The notes: generated by a model from the letters alone, not told the origin. A DNA stretch of 64,000 bases from Breviolum minutum Mf 1.05b.01 (GCA_000507305.1 DF239413.1:62001-126000), one strand, 5' to 3'; positions 1 to 12,858 are shown, numbered from the stretch's first letter. Numbers and translations are program-made.

Positions 1-7
1 AAACGCT

Positions 8-83
8 TCAAACGTGTGTTACCAAGCACAAAATGTTGGTTTCTGGATAGAAAAAGCCTCAAACGTGTGTTGCCAAGCACAAA
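8..83. repeat. Short direct repeat, two copies 51 bp apart
   Basis: A segment of about 25 bp containing TCAAACGTGTGTT and CCAAGCACAAAA occurs at 8-32 and again at 59-83 with one substitution. It may be the edge of a longer tandem array cut by the window start. No coding function is visible. Confidence 0.7.
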
Positions 84-1540
84 ACTTTGTCAAAATAGCG
101 TAAATACCAGTGTTTGCACACCACAACGCGCACAGAAACACGCGGCCGTCTGTGGCACGCTTGCCAGCTACACGGCGTTCTGTGCGCCGTGGGCCAACTA
201 CCTATCAACTGGTTCGCCAGATTGCAGCCATCATCAGTAGGTCAAGTTGAGAATTTTGTTAAGGGGTCATCAATTCAAAGGGTGATGTCAAACCCAAACA
301 AGACACGAATCTTTTCCGGGGAAAATTTTCAAATTTACCCTACACTTGCATGGTTTGATTCCACCAAAATGGGTCCCATATTTATGATCTCAATCTCAAT
401 CCTGCTGGTTTTCTGAGAACTTTGGGGTCGCAAGACTGTTTGTTGATGAAGAGAAGATCCGGTGTTTTGCGATGAAATCTGGTGATTTCACCAAAAATAA
501 AGTTTCTCGAGGTGAACTGGTGTTGAAACGCCAGAGATCTGAACCATCAATCAGTATGGCAAAAGGAAGAATTTGAACAATCTCAAATAGTGGAAGGTAT
601 TAGTTGCTATTTGAATAGTTGGGTATTAAATGGTGATTCAAAGGATACTCCATTCCTTTTAAGTGTGAATAGCCTTTACAGGGGTTGTTGACAGTTGCTG
701 ATGCGTCTCTCAGTTGGTTCATCTTGGGAGTCAAGGCCTAAAAAAAACCATCCGCAGATTTTGATCCTAAGCAGTGACTCAGTGCAGTTGCCCCCCAAAA
801 AAAGTTAAAATTTCCAGCCAGCTATTTTGCAAAACAACCAATTTCCAGGCCCTTCCAAAAAAATCTGCACCTCCAGGAGATTAAAGCTTTGAACCTAGCG
901 ATGTTTCATGGATGTTCACGGTGTCTCGTTGTTTAATGGCAACGTGTTTGTGACATGTGCTTAAGATGTTTGTTTTTCAGTGATGTGTAGGATTTGACAG
1001 TTTTTTTGAATAACAGAGACATTACAAAAAAAAAAACTGGTAAGGTTCACTGCAACAATGGTGTCCATCAAAATCATAAACTCTCAGGATCAGTTTCAAC
1101 CACCTCATAAAGACCATTGGATGTACCAGAAAGACAACTGGCCTTCAACCAATCGTCCACTGACGACGGGTGCCCAATTCATCCACTTCCATAGGCAATG
1201 CATTTGGGATAGGCAATCATTTGGGATAGAAAGCCTATTAAATGGATCAAAAATACGATGTTGCATCCAATTGTGCACTTGGTGTCACATATCTTCCAAG
1301 AATATAGCTATGGAAACCCCCCATCGTTCCCGGCAAATACCACCAAAATGGTGGATTTTCCATTGCTATGTTGGTTTAACAGAGTGTACCAGCCTTGTCG
1401 AGGTGCTTTTTCTATGTTCCATGGAAATTGAAGGGAGAATAAAATGACAGGTGTGCAAACTGAACCTCGCTATTGTTGATGACACTGCACATAACAAATC
1501 AACGAAAAAGAATGAAAGACTCAGATCTCCTTTCCCACCT
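84..1540. other. No supported gene
   Basis: AT-rich sequence with several A-runs. The short open frames here have no coding character that I can see, and no repeat family or RNA gene was recognised. Confidence 0.5.
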
Positions 1541-1548
1541 TTTGGAGC

Positions 1549-4500
1549 AATATCTATCAGAAACTGCCTCTGAGCATCTCTGAACAATGACATCGACATC
1601 CATTTGGCGTGAGGGTCAGGCGCCTTGCTTTCAGCCTCCGACTTCGCTTTGGCTTCTGCTATCGAGTCTTTTGCCACCTTCGCCAGTTTGGATCCGGAAA
1701 ATGTTTAGTGATAAAAATATCATCATAAACATGTATACAATATGACTAATCGACTATGTATATGTGATGTACACTGTCGGAATCGATTTGCCAATGGCAC
1801 TGGCAATTCCAATTTGCCACTGGCAATTCAAACGTTCTCCGTCAGGGCTGTGCTGACTTTCTTTGCTTCCGCCAGCTGTTGGGGCCAAAAACATGCAAGC
1901 AAAAGGTCATCCCAAAACATTGCCAAAGGGTCTAGATTGGCTTGCTGGAAAGTACAGTTGCTGATCCTTTTCTACAATGCTCTATCTTTACCTTTTCCGT
2001 GTTGCATCCTTAAGGGCTTCCATGTGCCAAATACACCTTTCCGTAAAGGAACACTAAAAGCTGGACCAGCAACCAAACCTTATACAGTACCTCTGTGGAA
2101 AGTTGGATGTCTGGGGTTCAAAGACATGGGAAGCCATAGGAAAACATGTGTCGATGTTAGACCGCCGCCGCAAGCTTGTTCTCCAATTTGGCCACCGCCT
2201 CCTTACCTTCACTTGCTGCTGCTCCTGTCCACGCTACGCAATGATCTTCCAAGGAAATGCTTTCATCAGGAATATGAGGCTGGTATTGCTACCTGATGAT
2301 ATATGCTGCGATTGTGTTGTATGTTCCCGTATGTTCTATCTGAGTCTTAGATCTGGTGCTGGAAGGGATGTTAATTCATGAAACATTTGCAGTCTTACTC
2401 ATTGACCAACCCTTGACACAGCAGAAACACGTCACCTGGTTCATCGTAGTCATCCATGCCTGGGAAATGCCGAGTTCGGAATCGGAAACGTGAGCCTCCT
2501 GACGTCCAAAACTGAGCCTCTCACTTGGAGCGTGAAGGAGTGGTGCTAATTTGGACTCGTCCCGGTACATGCCTGACATGACCACATCGTTACTGGTCCC
2601 AGGCACATTTCCCAAAATCTTTCGCGGTAATTTTCCCGAAATCGAGAATTCGTATCTAGAGTTGCGGCCTGATGCAAGTCTCTTATAGAGTAGATGCTAT
2701 TTGGTCCCCATGTGCCGCAAATGGTGTAAGTGATTATACCAAGTGATTATCCACTTCTTCATCCCCTCATTTTCAAGTTTGTGCCTCGCAGCGGCGTTCT
2801 TCCTCGAGCCTGAAACAAGCTCAAATGAGATAGATTACAAAATCCTGGACGTCCCTTTTCATCGAAGCCATTTATATATTTTAAATATGATATAATATTA
2901 GCTGATGATCTTCGAATTGACCAAGAGGGTTGACCAAATTTTTGGGTCATACGGTCAAATACGACATTCGATCTTAAAAAAGCCAACATTCGGAGATCCA
3001 GGTAGTATATAAGAGAAACAAACCATGAAAGAATCAGACGGTTTTAACAGGGAGGACAGTTTAATTAACATGGCATAGATCCGTTTTTTACCGCCACCAA
3101 TCCTTCTTTGCAGCCATTTGGTTGTAAGGGACCTTGCCTCCACAGAGTTGTTGTGTTCCTTCACTTCAACCACTGCTTCTTTCACCGGTAAATCCTCAAA
3201 AATAAATCAGAACTTGCCAAAAGCTGCTACATATCACAGACGTTACTTGTTTTACAAAAAAACCTTAGAAGTTTTCGACAAAACGTGGGCCTTCTGCATC
3301 GTCGAGTCAGCACCTGAAAAGTGACCGAGTCACCAACAAGAACTGAATCATTCATCTGGAAACTGGGCTGGGACCCGAGCTGGGACCCAAATCATTCACG
3401 GCCGGCCTTCAAATTCAAAGGGGTGATGCTGGGATGCTGGGATGATATTGCCATGTTTTGTGGTGTCTCCATGTTTGCCCTTTTTTCCTCTTTTTTCCGT
3501 TCATTCAATTGCTGTTCTAAATCAAATCGTTATGGACCTACTGAAACCACATCCGCGTATATAAATTCAATCTCAGTGGCAGAATGGTGACCCTCAAACT
3601 GGCGTCTCTCACCGTGAAGTTGAGACCTTCAGCAAGTTCAATCAAGAGGCACTGCTGCCGACAGCGGGAGTGCAGAAAAATGATGCCTGTATCATGATCT
3701 TGCTAGCTGGCACTGTGGATTGAGGTCAAAGCCAGCAGCATTCAGTTCCGATCGCACCTATCAGATGCAGAAAGGGTCAGTTCTTAAGTATTTTCTATAC
3801 CATATATACAACCATCATCTCTTGTTGTGAACAAAACGGTATCGATACCCTTGAAGACGTTTTGGACATCAAACGGTGTCATCAAACGGTCGTAAAATAA
3901 GCGACCCCTCCGGTGACGGTCTCAATGTCTTGCTTCGAGATCTTCTCTGCAATGCCTCGGTGTCAAATCAAATGGAAAATGTCACTCGACTCAACTCTTC
4001 TTTCAGTCAACTTTTTCAAATCACAAATCTTTTTCAAAGTGAACGATCCGACACAACGAATCCTCTGCAGTTTCGAACCGGGCCCGGGACTTTGTGCACT
4101 TTCCGAAGCCTCCAAGACCTAGCGAGTCCAACACAATTAATTTCTTATTTTCTTTATATTTAAAAAATACAGAGAGAGAGAGAGGGAGACGAACAAAAGA
4201 AACAAAAATGATATTGAAAACAACCGTTGAAAAACAACAACATTGAATAAAGTCGTAAGTCTTTGAGGTCTTTTGAAAAAAAGTTGCGCTGAAAACACAA
4301 AAGTTGACTTTAGAGATCTCCCCTCAGGTTTATTGCTGCCAGACCATTGCTACGAAGCCTCAATGAGGATGGAGACTTTCAGCTTTCCAGGTGTGCTGCG
4401 TTTGCGAATTTCCAGGTCCACCTGAAGAAAAAACAACGAAATCGAACAATTTCCAATTCGGACACAACAGCTGCACGGCTTGTAGGCTGTGCCGTGACCT

Positions 4501-5090
4501 TGGAGGATTTCACGATGCCACCCAACTTGGCTAAATTGCCAACCGCCTCCCACGTGACCGTCAGGACTACAAGCGAACCCGTCACTGTGATATTATTGAT
4601 GATATTAATTAATACATTCTATATTCTACGTCTATATTTATGATAACTGATATTTGTGATATTTGTATACGATTGCCCTGACCTGCCTGTTGCATGGCCG
4701 TCATGACCTCTGGCAACGAGACGAACGTGTCCGCGTCATCCACGTGGAGAAACAAGTAACCTTGGCCCATGGTACATGAAAAAAGATATAGACAGATAAA
4801 GAAATAGAGAAGCAATACGAAGTGGAGTACTTGCAAAATTCATGATGGATCATCTTCTGATCAATCAGAGTTATTCCGGCATATTTGGACGATTGGTGAG
4901 GGAACCAAGTACACATCTGAGAATGTGACCCCCGACTCTTGCTGTGCCCTTTACATCCTGACAGAGGTGCATGTGTTTTCGCAAAAGAGACTTCTGCGAC
5001 TTCGGGCTTCTGACTTGGATCAATATGTGGCATGGTTTTCCATGTTTCCCAGTCCTGGCTTAAGACTGGTACCTGGGAACTCACCATGGC
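1549..5090 (-). CDS. Multi-exon unassigned gene region (minus strand)
   Basis: A series of short, protein-like segments reads on the minus strand and is separated by non-coding DNA, as expected for an intron-rich dinoflagellate gene. In transcription order the best ones lie near 4870-5087, 4680-4790, 4385-4590 (TWEAVGNLAKLGG), 4020-4130, 3885-3960, 3230-3320, 3060-3190 (Lys/Arg-rich, KWLQRRIGGGKKR), 2399-2459, 2185-2250 (Ala/Lys/Glu helix) and 1549-1690 (AKAKSEAESKAPDPHAKW). The 2399-2459 piece is the clearest: it has AG before it and GT after it and reads MDDYDEPGDVFLLCQGLVNE. I do not recognise the protein. It may be more than one gene. Exon joins were not resolved, so the span is a bracket, not a model. 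Confidence 0.3.
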
Positions 5091-5402
5091 AACTCAGGTA
5101 AAATCATCAAAAAGGACTGCGAAGCAACGTTGAGTTCAAAACGGTGAAGGACTTCGAGGACTCCTGAACAACGACAGTGACAACAACATACATCAATGTC
5201 AACACAGAAAACATTGATAAGTTTGGAGGAGACAAGACAACAAATGCATGGAAATGTGCAGGAGGTAGCAAAATGTTCAAAGAGATGCAGTATATGCAGT
5301 AAGGTTTCTGCGGTCATCGGAGCAGCTGCCGACACGTTCCTGGCACAACAATCATAGGGTGCCAATCCTATGCTAATCATTGCGATGAAGCCGGACAGAA
5401 AC

Positions 5403-6289
5403 TCAAAAGCCGCACCTCCTGACATCCAGGTCCTCTGGAGACATCTCGTCCCCCAATGCTTCACCAACGCTGCGCACAATGTTGGCCACAAAGCCCTTGT
5501 AGAGAACCTTCATCAGGCCTCACATCAAACATGACCCTCCAAATGAAAAACCCTTCATTGAGGACTGCCTGAAAATAAGTCTTCAAGTATTGAAGATGAC
5601 CAAAGTCTTGTCACAGCATGAAAAACTGTAAGCCCCCGACCCTCTTCAAATGCAATCTTCCTGAAACAGTCCGTGGTGCCCTTGTAAATGTGTTCCTCCA
5701 CTGGCTTCTCTGCTTGCATCTGCTGCAAGCCTGTGATGGTGTCAAATGTGCCCAATTGCAGCCCACGGTTGATACCATAGACTGAAACACCAAAACCAGT
5801 GTAGGGAGCAAAGAATCCACCTGGGCCCTTGGAAGTCTTGACAATGCAGTCTCCCAATCCACTGAATGTAGCCTTTCCGGAGCCCACATCCGAAGCCAAT
5901 CGCGTTCCTGCTCGTGCCAAACCGCCAGACACGAGGTTGGCACCAAAGAACTGCCAAAACTCAGTCTTGGGAGTGTACTTTGGGAACATCTTCTTCAAGG
6001 TGTCCTTGACAGCCAGGTTGAAGGCCTGCGTGGGGAAGTAGCGAAGGCAATTTGTGAAGTTGCCATCCCGAAAGCGGGACAAACCCTGTTCCTTCAGAGT
6101 CCGCTGGGCACGGTCAACAATGCCTGTGTAACGAGGTACTTCTCCACTGCGGATCTTTGGATTTGCATCCTGGGTCTGCACCGCCAATTTCACACGCTCA
6201 ATGGGAGCTGTCAATGTCTTTGCCACAGGACCCGACACACCACCCAGCAGGAAATCCATCAAGAACGGCACATTGCTGTCTTTCCCCAT
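5403..6289 (-). pseudogene. Mitochondrial ADP/ATP carrier-like gene lacking internal blocks
   Basis: This is a mitochondrial carrier family member of the ADP/ATP translocase type, which exchanges ADP and ATP across the inner mitochondrial membrane. Translation from MGKDSNVPFLMDF (start 6289) shows a first repeat with TAPIERVKL and RYTGIVD, the conserved NCLRYFPTQAFN, GGLA, TRLASDVGSGKATFSGLGDC and AEKPVEEHIYKGTTDCFRKI. A GT-AG intron (5519-5640) joins GAAGAGG to GCCTGATG and restores the expected YKGFVANIVRSVG segment; the stop is at 5403-5405. The spliced product is about 254 residues against roughly 300 for the family. The second-repeat block with the PxD signature is missing between GGLA and TRLAS, and the block carrying the ADP/ATP signature (RRRMMM region) is missing before MQAEKP. 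In-frame loss of transmembrane helices suggests a dead copy, though exon loss in assembly is possible. Confidence 0.75.
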
Positions 6290-6713
6290 GACGGAACAGG
6301 TAGAAGCACGAGCACAGGAAGAAGCGGCTTGAGCTCGGCTGAAACAGCACAACAGAGTGAACATTTGATTGTTCATATTCAGTATTCATTTGCTAGTTTT
6401 TGGTTGAACAGTTTAAGAACATCTCCTTGCTTGATTGGCTGCACTGCGCCACAAGTGTAAGAGGACGGTTGGTGATTGAATTCATCTATCAGATCAAAAA
6501 CAATTTCACACACAGTTGTATCAATCATCCAAGTGATTCAAGTCTCAAGTTGTTTCATCTTTCTGTCTTTCACCTTTTCTTTTGCAGAGCCGTCGAATTA
6601 CACCATTAGTTCCTTCGATTTCCCTCGGCATTTTGCTTGACCAAAGGGGATTTCGTTTGCATTGTTCTGTCTTCCATCGGCAATTTGCTTGACTAAAGTG
6701 GATTTCAGTGAAT

Positions 6714-8680
6714 TTAGATTTCGTTCGGCTCCTTTTGCAGAAAAGTGATCGACGGTACTGAGACTTTGACAGTACCTAATCCCTCGGTGACCATTACTTC
6801 ATCCCAATTTTTCGCAAGGTTGTTTTGGATTTCTTTCAACCATGGCGTCCGATCCTCCTTCATCCAATTTGAATATTTCCGGGAGTAGTCAGTCTTCATT
6901 TTGTGAAAACTACCTTCAACACTGAGGGGACCTTGATCGCCCGGATTGAAAACAATGGAATCATATCCCTGCAAGGCACGACGGAAGACAAATGCATAGC
7001 AGCTTGAAACGGAGTCAGAACGATCGGATGTCATAAAGCAAGCTTGACAAAAATGACTAATAGAGAGGCTAATGGACGTAACAATGCCTTGCGAACCTGT
7101 TTGGAAATTGCGTACAACTCAGCACCTGAAAACCAACTCTTGAAAGGCAATCCGACGTTCAAGCGAAGAAGCAATACCTTGAGATATTCAGTCTTCAGAT
7201 TCTGCATACATTTTCCTTAACGAACATTCGGTCGGCAAACGAGATACAAACAAAATGCAAAGTGGATCGCCAGTAAAGGTGCAAGATCGATTTCAATCGA
7301 TGCAGAAACTGATCAATCTGAGTCCTCTCAGAGAAAGCATCAAATCTTCCTTCTTCTCCACTGCTCCTCCCCACGGTATATCCCCAACATTGCTTTAGGC
7401 AATGTTTTATCTGAGGACGAGGCCATGTGCCGATTTCGGCCAAGTTGATATCACTCAAAGGACATCACTCATTTCGGCCAAGTATCGGTTGGTATCGGTA
7501 TCTATATATAGAAACCGATCTGTGAATATATGCATGCAACACAATGAAGAGAAAAACGCTATGTCGATGCTATGGCGGATACATACCAGTACGCATATAT
7601 ATATATATATATTTACACATATCAGTTTGTCGCCGAATTCAATCATACCAGATTTTTTGGAATTGCACGTCAATTAACAAATTCATCATTCGACGAAAAA
7701 CAATGAAACTCATCTTTGAACGTGTTCTGCTTGCATTGGTGCCGCGGGGGAAATTCATCTTAGAACGAAACTCATTCTGACTGCAGCTGCCAAACCACTT
7801 GCATTGCGAGGACGCTTGAAATGCAAAAAATATCAGGAGATTGTCTTCACGGGATTCAGGAGCAACAAGAAACAAATAAACACCTATACTTTAATGACAA
7901 GCAAATATATAACAATATTGTGCGCCGCGCGCTTACGTATACGTGTATGCACTATAAAATGATATAAAATGTCCCTGACACGTATCGCACACACTGCATA
8001 CACATGCAAGGATTTAACACTTAAATGGCTTGTACCAAACTATTCTGGAGGGGGGACGAGCTTACAGGAACCCCGTAACAGGAGTTTCTACAGGATGACA
8101 GTCAGTCCCTTGAACAGTCTCGCAAAATCGGTTCCCTTCAATGTCAGTATCAATGGACGCTTCCAATTCAACTGCAGCCCAAGCATTGCTGTGAGAAGCA
8201 TGTTCGTACGGAACCCTTCATTGCAGCGTCTGTAGCACTGAAACATGAATCATTGCCATGGAGACTGATATTGAGAGGTGAAACTAAGCTGGCAAGTCAT
8301 GACAGGGCAACTCCATCAAAGGTCCTTTCGTTTGCTTCCACTTCGTCCTTCTTCATACCTTTGAGGTGAAAAACAGTCTAAAGATCACCAAAGAGATTCA
8401 AGCTGCAAAAAGTTCCCCTGCACTTGGATCGTACAAGGGAAAGGGATGGAAAGGGTGTTTTCTGCATTACCAATAGGTACCAGCTGGACTGCGGAGGCGA
8501 ACTATTGGAATATCTTGCAATCTTGCATCTGCTTTAGGCTCCAAAACATCATATCAAGCACGCAACTCTCGCGCTTTTCCACTCATGTCTTGACATGTCT
8601 TGCCGCCAATGCCTCGAGCCAACGGTCGGCTCCTGCAGCCATGGTTCTACGCTTGGGCAAGGTGGAAAACCTGGGATTGG
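6714..8680 (-). CDS. Multi-exon unassigned gene (minus strand)
   Basis: Protein-like minus-strand segments occur in order from 8680 downwards: 8586-8675 (TMAAGADRWLEALAARHVKT), 8095-8240 (NEGFRTNMLLTAMLGLQLNW), 7200-7385 (Ser/Glu-rich then RLKSILHLYW), 7080-7195 (TEYLKVLLLRLNVGLPF and ELYAISKQVRKALL) and 6740-7000 (GYDSIVFNPGDQGPLSVEG, then KEIQNNLAKNWDEVMVTEG). They share strand and codon character with the carrier gene just downstream, which fits the unidirectional gene clusters usual in dinoflagellates. The family is not recognised and the exon borders are not fixed. The 6740-7000 exon is the most convincing. Confidence 0.35.
7591..7614. repeat. Short (AT)n microsatellite
   Basis: A run of alternating TA bases next to CATATA motifs, in non-coding sequence. 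Confidence 0.8.
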
Positions 8681-9054
8681 TGAATTTTTTTTGCCTGATT
8701 TGCTTTTTGAGCCTAGAAAAAGAAAGTTATAAGCAGGGATAAACTAGTAAAGCACATGCATGTTGTATACACATGCAAACTTGCGTTGGACCTAATTAAA
8801 CAGCAAAAAAATCGCGTTGGGCACTATTTTTGGGCACCCTGCCAATCTCAGCAAACAACAAATCCAGCTGGCATGGCTCCAAACCGTACCCCATATATCT
8901 ATTTGGAAAACCCGCAATTAAAATCATGTTCATCATTCTTAAAATTGTAATATTGATGTATGTTGTGTAGCTTCATACCAAAAAAAAACCTGCAGGTATA
9001 GATGTAGGATGTGCGCTTAGACGGGGTTGCAACAAGGTTAAACTCAAAGCCACC

Positions 9055-9147
9055 AAATTAAGAGAAATTCCCTGCTTCAAACTTTCTGTCCTGCACAAGC
9101 AGCCACTGCCTCAGCTCATCTAACACTTCCGTTAATATTTCCTTAAA
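9055..9147 (-). CDS. Single exon-like fragment, unassigned
   Basis: The minus strand reads EILTEVLDELRQWLLVQDRK, an amphipathic helix-like segment about 25 codons long with an open frame. A hydrophobic open frame at 9143-9457 on the same strand could be another exon, but I cannot place it. Function unknown. Confidence 0.3.
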
Positions 9148-9459
9148 GCTGCAAGAGGGCTGAAAAAATCAACCCAGCATATGTACACCATGTCATACCT
9201 GCCACGTCTTCTTTTAAGGTTGGGTCTGCACTGTAGCAAATCTGATCGGGAACGAAGGACCTGCAGGTTGCATCAGCGATGACATGTAGCCACCAAAATG
9301 TACCAACTACTTCCAGAATCAAACTCAGCAGTCTGGGACCTGTGTGCAGGAGGAGTGCAAACTTCGCCAGCCTCGCATTGCCGCTGTAGCTGCTTTGAGG
9401 ACGCCTGGGGCATGTCCAAATAATCATGAAATCAGCATGAAATTGGTGTTTCAGCATCT

Positions 9460-9944
9460 CTCACCAAAAAATATAAATATCGCTCTCCGACGCTGATAAA
9501 ACCTCGATTCACAGCTATTGAGTTAAATACAAGTAGTTCCCGGGCGAGCCGGGGGCGGAAGTTTCAGAAGGGAAAAAGAACTGTATAGCAAAGAAAGAAT
9601 TTGCCAATAGAATGTGCGCAAGGCGACCGACCGGCGCGATGCCAAAATCATTTCTTTGCTGTGAACCAGCCTTCTGCCGTTCCATGGTGGTGATGGCTTG
9701 TGCTTTGAAATGAAATGTTTTGATGTCTTAATGTCTGTTGCGGGGTCAGGTGATGTGGTGGTCACGACATTTGATGCGATGTGACGGCTTGTGTTGTGTC
9801 ATGTCACGTGATGCAATGCGACGTCATGGTGGTGAGCTGTTGTATGTAAGTAGTACTGCCGTGGGATGGAATGTTATCAGCTTTGCGAGGCCACGTTGTG
9901 TGGTTCGAAGTGGTTCTGTGCCGATGTGGTGATCCAACGTACTA
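9460..9944. other. No supported gene
   Basis: The stretch from 9740 to 9910 is rich in GTGATGTGATGCGACG-type words (GATG/GTGATG), giving a purine/T-biased low-complexity composition. No coding signal is convincing. Confidence 0.4.
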
Positions 9945-10385
9945 TTCTGTACTAAAAAGTAAAAACTTGTCTTTCCAAACAAGTACTACTCCAGTACTAC
10001 TCCGGTACTACCAAGTACTACAAAATACTACTCCAGTACTACTCCGGTACTACCAAGTACTACACCGTACTACTCCAGTACTACTCTGTACTACAAAGTA
10101 CTTCTCTGTACTACAACGTACTACTCCAGTACTACTCTGTACTACAAAGTACTTCTCTGTACTACAAAGTACTACTCCAGTAAACTCCGTACTACAAAGT
10201 GCTACTCCGTACTACAAAGTACTACTCCAGTCTTCTCTGCACTACAAAGGATTACAAAGTACTACTCCAGTACTACAAAGTACTACTCCAGTACTATTTT
10301 GTACTACAAAGTACTGCTCCTCTACAAAGTACAACTCCACTATTACAAAGTACTACTCCAGTACTACTCCCTGTACTACAAAGTA
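9945..10385. repeat. Degenerate AGTACTACTCC satellite
   Basis: About 440 bp consists of variants of AGTACTACTCC, AGTACTACAA and CTCTGTACTACAA, a higher-order array built on the TAC/GTA triplet. Several frames stay open across it and give Tyr/Leu/Thr/Val-rich repeats. These reflect the repeat and are not genes. The AGTACT cores are palindromic. Confidence 0.9.
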
Positions 10386-10390
10386 GCTCT

Positions 10391-10960
10391 CATGATTGAC
10401 CCTTGAAACTTAACATATGAAACGCCATTTACAATGCGCGGAGCAACAAGGCAGCCTCCAACTTCGGCAAATACTGCGCCTGCCACGCAAGATGAAGCTC
10501 ATCATTGATCCGCCTCACGTATGAAACGTCATTTACAGCGTGTGGAGCAACATGAGTCACCCTCCAACTTCACTAAATACTGCGCCTGCCACGCAAAATG
10601 AATCGCACTCACTTGCCAAACTCACCACGCGCTGCGCCTGCCACGAAATTCTGAGCGCAAGATTTCAGCGAGAAACTGCCTGAAGTGCTTCCGCCAATAG
10701 ACAGACGATTCGACCATGATCCGACGATAATCCGACGATAAAATTGTCGTCTCCCACCCGTTGCGTCGGAGACCTTTCTCGTCCGATCTTGGAGACGCAT
10801 TCAGGAAAAAAATTTAAAACTCTTCGCGCTCCGGCTATCTCCCAAAATGTCACGAAATGCTGCGCCTGCCAAGAAAAGACACAATGCAACTTCACCAAAT
10901 GCTGCACCTGCCACACAAAATGAATTGTCATGATTGATCCGCCTCACCATCTGAGCAGCT
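10391..10960. repeat. Diverged tandem repeat with CTGCGCCTGCCACGCAA core
   Basis: A unit of about 104 bp (CATGATTGA, TATGAAACG, CATTTACA, GGAGCAAC, TCCAACTTC, CTGCGCCTGCCACG) occurs at 10391 and again at 10499. Partial copies of the CTGCGCCTGCCA core lie near 10631, 10862 and 10902, and the GATTGATCCGCCTCAC portion recurs at 10931. No coding potential. Confidence 0.75.
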
Positions 10961-10965
10961 ATATT

Positions 10966-11355
10966 CTCTCTGCATCTATTCCCTCTAAACATCTTTTCTC
11001 TCTTGGCATCTATTCTCTCTTGGCATCTATTCTCTTCGCATCTATTCTCTTCGCGTCTGTTCTCCAAGCATCTATTCTCTCTAGGCATCTATTTTTCTGG
11101 CATCTTTTCTCTAAGCATCTATTCTCTCCTGGCATCTATTCTCTCTTGGCATCTATTCTCTCTTGGCATCTATTCTCTCTAGGCATCTTTTCTCTAAGCA
11201 TCTATTCTCTCTTGGCATGTATTCTCTCTTGGCCCCTTGGCATCTATTCTCTCTTGGCATCTATTCTCATCTATTCTCTCTTGGCATCTTTTCTCTTGGC
11301 ATCTATTCTCTCTTGGCATCAAGTCTCTCTTGGCATCTATTCTCTCAGCATTTTG
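10966..11355. repeat. 17-bp minisatellite (TTGGCATCTATTCTCTC)
   Basis: About 390 bp of tandem and slightly scrambled copies of a 17-bp unit ending TCTATTCTCTC, with variants AGCATCT, CGCATCT and AGGCATCTTTT. Long open frames on both strands (Ser/Leu/Ile/Tyr-rich on plus, Arg/Glu/Asn-rich on minus) arise because the unit has few stops. Confidence 0.9.
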
Positions 11356-11875
11356 AAACCTTCGTAACTCGGAAGTCTCTCGACTAAACTTCCTTTGACA
11401 ACCGTAAAAATACACACATACGTACCGTATAGTCACCGGCCACAGGTTCGCGTACTATGACAAGTTCTCCGTTGCCAGAGATGACACTATCTACACTTCA
11501 TCTCGTACAAACCCACCACCATCTCTCGCTTATCTTATATCTCTTTACAAGAAGAGCTCTCCTTTCTTCTCCCAACACGGATTCACATCTTGGGAAAAGG
11601 TGAGCACACTGCTTTGGCAACTGGTGGTGCATGGTGGTGCAAAACCCGCAAGCAAACATCCACAGGATGGCCTCTTGCACTTTGGCAAGTTTGTTCTGCC
11701 AAACCTCAGTCTATTGATAAGCTTTTCCTTTTCCACAAAAGAGTTTGTCTTTGGTGGCTAACTATCCAAACTGACACTCTCCTACCATTTCGTTTCCTTT
11801 TTGCTGCCGAAGAGCATGATACACTTCCGCCATTGTATGGATGGCGACATGCATGAGCAACTCCCAATCGCGTCC

Positions 11876-12858
11876 CTATACATTCAAGGTGTGACAGCCA
11901 TCGCTGTCATGAGTACCTTCCTTGCTTGCAAGCTTGGGATGGGGCTGGTGAATGCTGGTGACAAGTCTTGCTGGCTCAGCTTGAATTGCTTGAGCAGGCT
12001 TCAGGCTTCCAAGCCAATTTTCCCTCCTACTGTTCTTCGAATGAGATTGTGATGCAAGCTGATGAAGTTGCAATAACAAACCGAACATTGATACTCATTG
12101 CATAACAGCTCTTGGTCCCAAAATGATATGGCACAGGCCGCTCATGTGGCAACAGCAAACTTGGACACGTTCTCTGTGAGCTGGAGCGCTGCGGTTTAGT
12201 TCAATTGTTTCACCATCCCGCCAAGAAAAGAGAAACCATGTTGATCCATGGCCTCCTGCTGCTCCACCCTGACTCTGAAACAAATTCGGATAAATTCTCC
12301 AAACCTCAGCTCCATCAATTCTCCACATCTTTCAGTGAAACTCTGTTATGAATTGATTAAGCATCTCTACGATTGACACAAAGACTGCTACATCCAGCTG
12401 AGCTGAGGCACTCTGCGATGATCTGGCGTCTGAGCTGAGGCACTCTGCGTTGGTGATCAGGCACCCAAAAAAATTGTAGAAACCATATGGAACGAGTACA
12501 ACCTGCGTACATCATCAGCTGGTCTTTCAAAATTCTGCATAATCTTGGGCTGTCTTCAACTTGTACCTCTCTTTCAGTGATCACAGCTGTGGCTCTGCAA
12601 ATGGCGACATCCTTCAAATATGCACATCTTGTTGCTTGCTAGCACAAGAAACCGCAAAAGTCGTGTTTGTTTGGGCTTGTGGGATGAGCGCCAAGCTACC
12701 TGTTGCGAATCTTGCTGCGCATGACCTTTGACCTTTTCTCGAAATGCGATTCGGCCCGGTTCCAATGATAGGGCCAATCTCACTGAAAGGACAGATGCTT
12801 GCATTCTTCTGAATGCGTTTCCAAGCTGTACGAAAGGCATAGTGTCCTTTGCCAACAT
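11876..12858 (-). CDS. Exon-like segments of an unassigned gene (minus strand)
   Basis: Minus-strand segments with coding character are 12640-12858 (starts MLAKDTMPFVQLGNAFRRMQ), 12500-12617 (MKDVAICRATAVITEREVQV), 12200-12320 (ELRFGEFIRICFRVRVEQQE) and 11876-12088 (SLKPAQAIQAEPARLVTSIH). They lie in transcription order and are separated by 50-150 bp, consistent with short introns. No domain was recognised and exon joins were not resolved. The gene would continue the minus-strand cluster. Confidence 0.3.

Noticed and set aside
5081-5491. 136-residue minus-strand frame with Cys-rich sequence
   Set aside because: It overlaps the last exon of the carrier gene in another frame, and the rest has no support.
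6325-6340. GCTCAAG next to the carrier gene start, resembling the end of the dinoflagellate spliced leader
   Set aside because: Only seven bases match on the gene strand. A relic leader should share much more, so this is chance level.
7455-7780. Overlapping open frames around the (AT)n tract
   Set aside because: Encoded YIYIYI repeats reflect the microsatellite.
9871-10386. 171-residue plus-strand open frame with YYQVL/TTPVLL repeats
   Set aside because: Translation of the AGTACTACTCC satellite; no unique sequence apart from the first 25 codons.
10930-11367. Long open frames on both strands (Ser/Leu and Arg/Glu rich)
   Set aside because: They come from the 17-bp minisatellite.
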